8,952 nucleotides of DNA. Source: Clostridiales bacterium (GTDB lineage: Bacteria; Bacillota_A; Clostridia; Christensenellales; Christensenellaceae). The first letter of the stretch is position 1. The number at the start of each line of letters is the position of its first letter. Below, piece by piece: positions 6,233 to 8,952 of this stretch. Where the stretch lies: assembly GCA_003149735.1 (NCBI GenBank), contig QANA01000027.1:1-8952 (forward strand). Reading direction: 5' to 3'. Under the pieces are notes generated by a model. It ran no database searches. It saw nothing but the letters and a program-made list of their open reading frames with translations, and was not told the origin of the DNA. The position numbers and the translations under genes are program-made.

Positions 6233-7261
6233 TTATTTGCTGAGCGACCAGACCTGTGCTTTGCCCGCGGCAGAGGAGGTGTTTTGCGCCATGACGCCCA
6301 CCAGCGCATGGGGCAGATAGGGCTGCTCCAGATAGGCGAGTTCCTCTTGCGAGAGGGAAAGCTCCACAGCGGCAACTGCGCCGTCGATATGGGAAAATTT
6401 GGTGGCACCCACCACCGGCGCTGTCACCTTGGAAAGCAGCCAAGCCAGGGAGATTTCGGTCATGCTCACGCCATGGGCATCGGCCAGCTCGGCAACCCGC
6501 TCGAGGATAAGCGCATCCTGCGCGGCCGTGGCATCGTATTTGAGGCGGGCGTAAGCATCCTGCTGCAGGCGGGTGGAGGTTTCGCCCGGCCGTTTGGAGA
6601 GGCGGCCGCCTGCCAACGCACTGTAAGGCGTGAGCGCAATGCCGTCTTCCTGGCAGAGGGGCACCATTTCCCGCTCCTCCTCCCGGAAGATGAGGTTATA
6701 ATGCCCCTGTACCGAGACGAATTTGCAAAACCCCTCCTGCTCGGCCAGGGCATTGGCTTTGGCCAGCTGCCAGGCAAAGCAGTTGGAAATGCCGATGGCG
6801 CGCACCTTGCCTGCCTTTACGACGCGATTGAGGCCATCCATGATTTCATAGAGCGGCGTTCCGTAATCCCACATATGATAGATATACAAATCCACATAAT
6901 CCATCCCCAGATGCTGCAGGCTCCGATCCAGCAGATTGGCGATATGCTGCTGGCCGCTGACGCCGGCGGCGATCTCCTCGGCGGAGCGGGGCACGAATTT
7001 GGTGGCAACGACGACCTCCTCGCGTTTGGCAAAGTCGCGCAGGGCGCGGCCTACATATTGCTCGCTGGTGCCGTTCTGATAGCCGATGGCCGTATCGAAA
7101 AAGTTGATGCCGCGTTCCAGCGCATGGCGCAGAATTTCGCGGGAAGGCGCTTCGGGCAGTGTCCATTGATGCTGGCCGGCAGCCGGATCGCCAAATCCCA
7201 TGCAGCCCAGGCAGATGCGGGAGACGGTGAGCGGGGAATTGCCCAACTTGATATATTGCAT
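6233..7261 (-). CDS. Aldo/keto reductase
   Basis: A 342-residue NAD(P)H-dependent oxidoreductase of the (beta/alpha)8 barrel family, acting in the cytosol on aldehydes or ketones; the substrate cannot be told from sequence. The catalytic tetrad is complete: D56 and Y61 in FFDTAIGYQNG, K88 in VVATKF, and H129 in DLYIYHMWD. The C-terminal cofactor region includes VVGATKFSHIDGAVAA. The start MQYIKLGNSPLTVSRICLG is typical of the family. ATG 7261 was chosen because AAGGAG lies 7 nt upstream; the longer frame reaching 7333 would begin inside the promoter palindrome and adds no family sequence. It is the first gene of a possible two-gene unit with the AraC-type regulator and is read from a MerR-type promoter. 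The regulator that binds there is not encoded in the window. Confidence 0.95.
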   Translation of the reverse strand: MQYIKLGNSPLTVSRICLGCMGFGDPAAGQHQWTLPEAPSREILRHALERGINFFDTAIGYQNGTSEQYVGRALRDFAKREEVVVATKFVPRSAEEIAAGVSGQQHIANLLDRSLQHLGMDYVDLYIYHMWDYGTPLYEIMDGLNRVVKAGKVRAIGISNCFAWQLAKANALAEQEGFCKFVSVQGHYNLIFREEEREMVPLCQEDGIALTPYSALAGGRLSKRPGETSTRLQQDAYARLKYDATAAQDALILERVAELADAHGVSMTEISLAWLLSKVTAPVVGATKFSHIDGAVAAVELSLSQEELAYLEQPYLPHALVGVMAQNTSSAAGKAQVWSLSK

Positions 7262-7312
7262 AAAAAAACTCCTTTTGATAGAAAAATTCCGATAAACGAA
7301 AACCCTGATTAC

Positions 7313-7343
7313 AGCATATATCCTCGAGTGCACTCGAGGTCAA
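7313..7343 (-). promoter_or_regulatory. MerR-type promoter of the aldo/keto reductase gene
   Basis: On the minus strand TTGACC (7343-7338) and TATGCT (7318-7313) are 19 bp apart. That is longer than the usual 17 bp and is the hallmark of promoters that MerR-family activators untwist. The spacer holds a perfect 18-bp palindrome, CCTCGAGTGCACTCGAGG (7322-7339), whose GAGT/ACTC inner halves resemble known MerR-family operators. The palindrome overlaps the end of the -35. Confidence 0.82.
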
Positions 7344-7427
7344 GCATTCGGGCAGAAAATGTTTTACAACCCGAACAGGAAACAGAAAAAGAAGAATATT
7401 TTTGCGGCGCAGGGGCACAATGGAAGT

Positions 7428-8840
7428 ATGGATAATCAAAACTGGAATACTTATATAAGTGAAGTGGAGGCATTCCTCCGTGTAAAGGAAAATTTCGACA
7501 TCCTCTGCCAGAAGATGCGCATTGGAGGGCGCGCGGCGCGGCTATACAGCATGGATGGGCTCATCAAGGATGAACTGATGCAGAAGCTGATGCAATTCTG
7601 GATGAGTGCGACCCCCGAGCAGATGGCGGAAATCACATCGGCCGGGCAATTTTCCGAGCAATTCCTGGCTTATACCGAGACGGACCTCTGCAACGACCCG
7701 CAGGAGATGGCCAAAAACCTGCTCTCGGGCGCGGCGCTGCTGTTTGTAGAACCGTATACCGAGGCGCTGATTGTCGATGCGCGCACCTACCCGGTGCGCA
7801 GCGTAGACGAGCCGGAGGACGAACGGGTGCTGCGCGGCTCTCACGACGGGTTTGTGGAAACGCTGATTTTCAACACCGCCTTGCTGCGGCGGCGCATTCG
7901 GGATACGCGCTTTACCATCGAGGTGGTGAGTGTGGGCAAGCGCTCCAAGACAGACGTGGCGCTGGCCTATCTGGATGGCAAGGCGGACAAAAGGTTTGTG
8001 GAAAAGCTGCGGCAGCGGCTGCGCTCGTTGGACGTCAATGCGCTGACCATGGGGCAGGAGAGCCTGACCGAGGCACTGGTCAATAAAGGCTGGTACAATC
8101 CCTTCCCCAAAGTGCGCTACACCGAGCGGCCGGACAATGCAGCGGCAGCCATTGCCGAGGGCAGAGTGGTGGTGCTCATCGACAACTCGGCCTCGGCCAT
8201 GCTGCTGCCGGTCAGCATTTTTGATTTTTTGCAGGAGAACAACGATTTCTGTTTTCCGCCGGTAGTGGGTGGATATCTGAGGCTGGTGCGTCTGCTCGTC
8301 TTTGGATTGACCATTTATCTGACGCCGGTCTGGTATCTGCTCACCAAGAACCCTTCCTACATCCCGGACTGGCTGCGTTTCATCGCCATAGAGGAACCAA
8401 ACGAAGTGCCGGTGATTGTACAGCTGTTTGTCTTTGAAATTGCCATCGATGCCCTCAAGCTGGCTTCGCTCAACACGCCTTCCTCGCTCTCCAACTCCTT
8501 CAGCGTCATCGGGGCGCTGATTTTGGGAGATTTTGCGGTGCAGGCGCACTGGTTTGTGCCCGAAGTCATCATGTACATGGGTCTGGTCGCCATCGGCAAT
8601 TTTACGCAGCCCAGCTATGAGCTTTCCTATGCGTTCAAGCTGATGCGGTTGATGATTCTGACGCTGACGGCGCTCTTTAATCTTTGGGGCTTTATTGCCG
8701 GGCAGGTGATCATGATGCTGCTCATTGCCTTTAACCACAGTGTTTCGGGCGGAAGCTATCTATATCCGCTCATTCCTTTTCACTGGCGTGCACTCAAGGG
8801 GGTACTGATTCGGCGTACCATGAACAATGCCAACAGCTGA
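7428..8840 (+). CDS. spoVAF: Spore germination protein SpoVAF (GerA-family)
   Basis: A 470-residue membrane protein of developing spores. The N-terminal soluble part has the SpoVAF start pattern MRIGGRAARLYSMDGLIKDE, then YPVRSVDEPEDERVLRGSHD, GFVETLIFNTALLRRRIRD and RYTERPDNAA, shared with GerA-type A subunits. From about residue 280 hydrophobic segments follow (about 282-305, 327-347, 355-400 and 408-440), including FVPEVIMYMG and NFTQPSYELS. SpoVAF is linked to the SpoVA channel that moves dipicolinic acid and, with a small partner, to germinant signalling in Bacillus. The length is slightly below the ~490 residues of B. subtilis. The start is less certain than elsewhere: ATG 7428 fits the family N-terminus, but only AGGGG 12 nt upstream could serve as ribosome site; ATG 7359 is an alternative. 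No other spoVA gene is adjacent and no clear sigma-G promoter was found. Confidence 0.93.
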   Translation: MDNQNWNTYISEVEAFLRVKENFDILCQKMRIGGRAARLYSMDGLIKDELMQKLMQFWMSATPEQMAEITSAGQFSEQFLAYTETDLCNDPQEMAKNLLSGAALLFVEPYTEALIVDARTYPVRSVDEPEDERVLRGSHDGFVETLIFNTALLRRRIRDTRFTIEVVSVGKRSKTDVALAYLDGKADKRFVEKLRQRLRSLDVNALTMGQESLTEALVNKGWYNPFPKVRYTERPDNAAAAIAEGRVVVLIDNSASAMLLPVSIFDFLQENNDFCFPPVVGGYLRLVRLLVFGLTIYLTPVWYLLTKNPSYIPDWLRFIAIEEPNEVPVIVQLFVFEIAIDALKLASLNTPSSLSNSFSVIGALILGDFAVQAHWFVPEVIMYMGLVAIGNFTQPSYELSYAFKLMRLMILTLTALFNLWGFIAGQVIMMLLIAFNHSVSGGSYLYPLIPFHWRALKGVLIRRTMNNANS

Positions 8841-8868
8841 CCTACTTTCTTTTGAAAAAGAAAGTAGG
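8841..8868. terminator. Hairpin directly after spoVAF, likely terminator
   Basis: Perfect 13-bp arms (8841-8853 and 8856-8868, left arm CCTACTTTCTTTT) surround GA and begin on the base after the spoVAF stop. The stem is AT-rich and has no T tract after it on the plus strand, so its strength as a terminator is unsure. It is also the first unit of the tandem repeat that follows. Confidence 0.5.
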
Positions 8869-8952
8869 CAAAGAAAACTTCACGACTTACTTCTTTTGAA
8901 AAAGAAAGTAGGCAAAGAAAACTTCACGGCTTACTTCTTTTGAAAAAGAAAG
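8843..8952. repeat. 44-bp tandem repeat, at least 2.5 copies
   Basis: The core CTTTTGAAAAAG starts at 8849, 8893 and 8937, exactly 44 bp apart. Units are 8843-8886, 8887-8930 and 8931-8952 (cut by the window end). Copies 1 and 2 share an identical stretch from 8849/8893 that runs through GTAGGCAAAGAAAACTTCACG, with one A/G change after it. Copy 1 has a perfect hairpin; later copies have an imperfect left arm (TTACTTC in place of TACTTTC). No reading frame is apparent. Confidence 0.9.

Noticed and set aside
6284..7435. Long open frame on the plus strand opposite the aldo/keto reductase (383 codons)
   Set aside because: It is antisense to a gene with a complete catalytic tetrad, shows no recognisable domain and crosses the reductase promoter; long shadow frames are expected in GC-rich sequence.
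7542..8738. Long open frame on the minus strand opposite spoVAF (398 codons)
   Set aside because: Its product is rich in His, Gln and Arg without any domain, typical of a complement of codon-biased membrane-protein sequence.
8843..8952. CRISPR-like array
   Set aside because: The units are contiguous 44-bp tandem copies with no variable spacers and there are no cas genes.

Overview
The window looks like a stretch of chromosome from a spore-forming, mostly anaerobic Firmicute of the clostridial type, probably a GC-rich gut lineage. The evidence is a SpoVAF-type spore germination protein, a clostridial feoA-feoB-small Cys-rich protein operon, a flavodoxin/ferredoxin fusion of the EFR1 kind, strong AGGAGG ribosome sites before most genes, and third codon positions rich in G and C. 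No rRNA, tRNA, CRISPR array, phage or transposase gene is visible. The species cannot be named from this sequence.

Layout, left to right. (1) 2-590: the 3' part of a MarR-type repressor gene, then a 27-codon piece matching the extreme C-terminus of an ABC exporter. This is the scar of a lost MarR/ABC-exporter operon. (2) 597-2201: ppa (inorganic pyrophosphatase, minus strand) and, divergent from it, a flavodoxin plus 2x[4Fe-4S] protein. Each is closed by a hairpin terminator; the one at 2162-2201 has an 18-bp perfect stem and is shared with the convergent feo operon. (3) 2216-4762: the ferrous-iron uptake operon on the minus strand, feoA - feoB - a 53-residue FeoB-associated Cys-rich membrane protein, read from a clear promoter (TTTACA, 17 bp, TATAAT), with an inverted repeat in the leader. 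(4) 4857-5221: divergent from feo, a 98-residue ArsD-like protein without the N-terminal cysteines of ArsD but with a C-terminal CxxCxxCxxC, followed by a terminator. (5) 5258-7343: on the minus strand, an aldo/keto reductase and then an AraC-type regulator with a GyrI-like effector domain. The reductase promoter has the hallmark layout of a MerR-family target: an 18-bp perfect palindrome inside a 19-bp spacer. (6) 7428-8840: spoVAF alone on the plus strand, followed directly by a hairpin that is the first unit of a 44-bp tandem repeat running off the window end.

Common threads are iron and redox handling (Feo uptake, the flavodoxin/ferredoxin, the Cys-rich ArsD-like protein) and effector-responsive regulation (MarR, AraC-GyrI, and a MerR-type site whose regulator is not in the window). 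No complete unknown defence or biosynthetic system is present. The items most worth attention are the ArsD-like protein divergent from feo, the MerR-type promoter with no nearby regulator, the ABC-exporter deletion scar and the terminal repeat.
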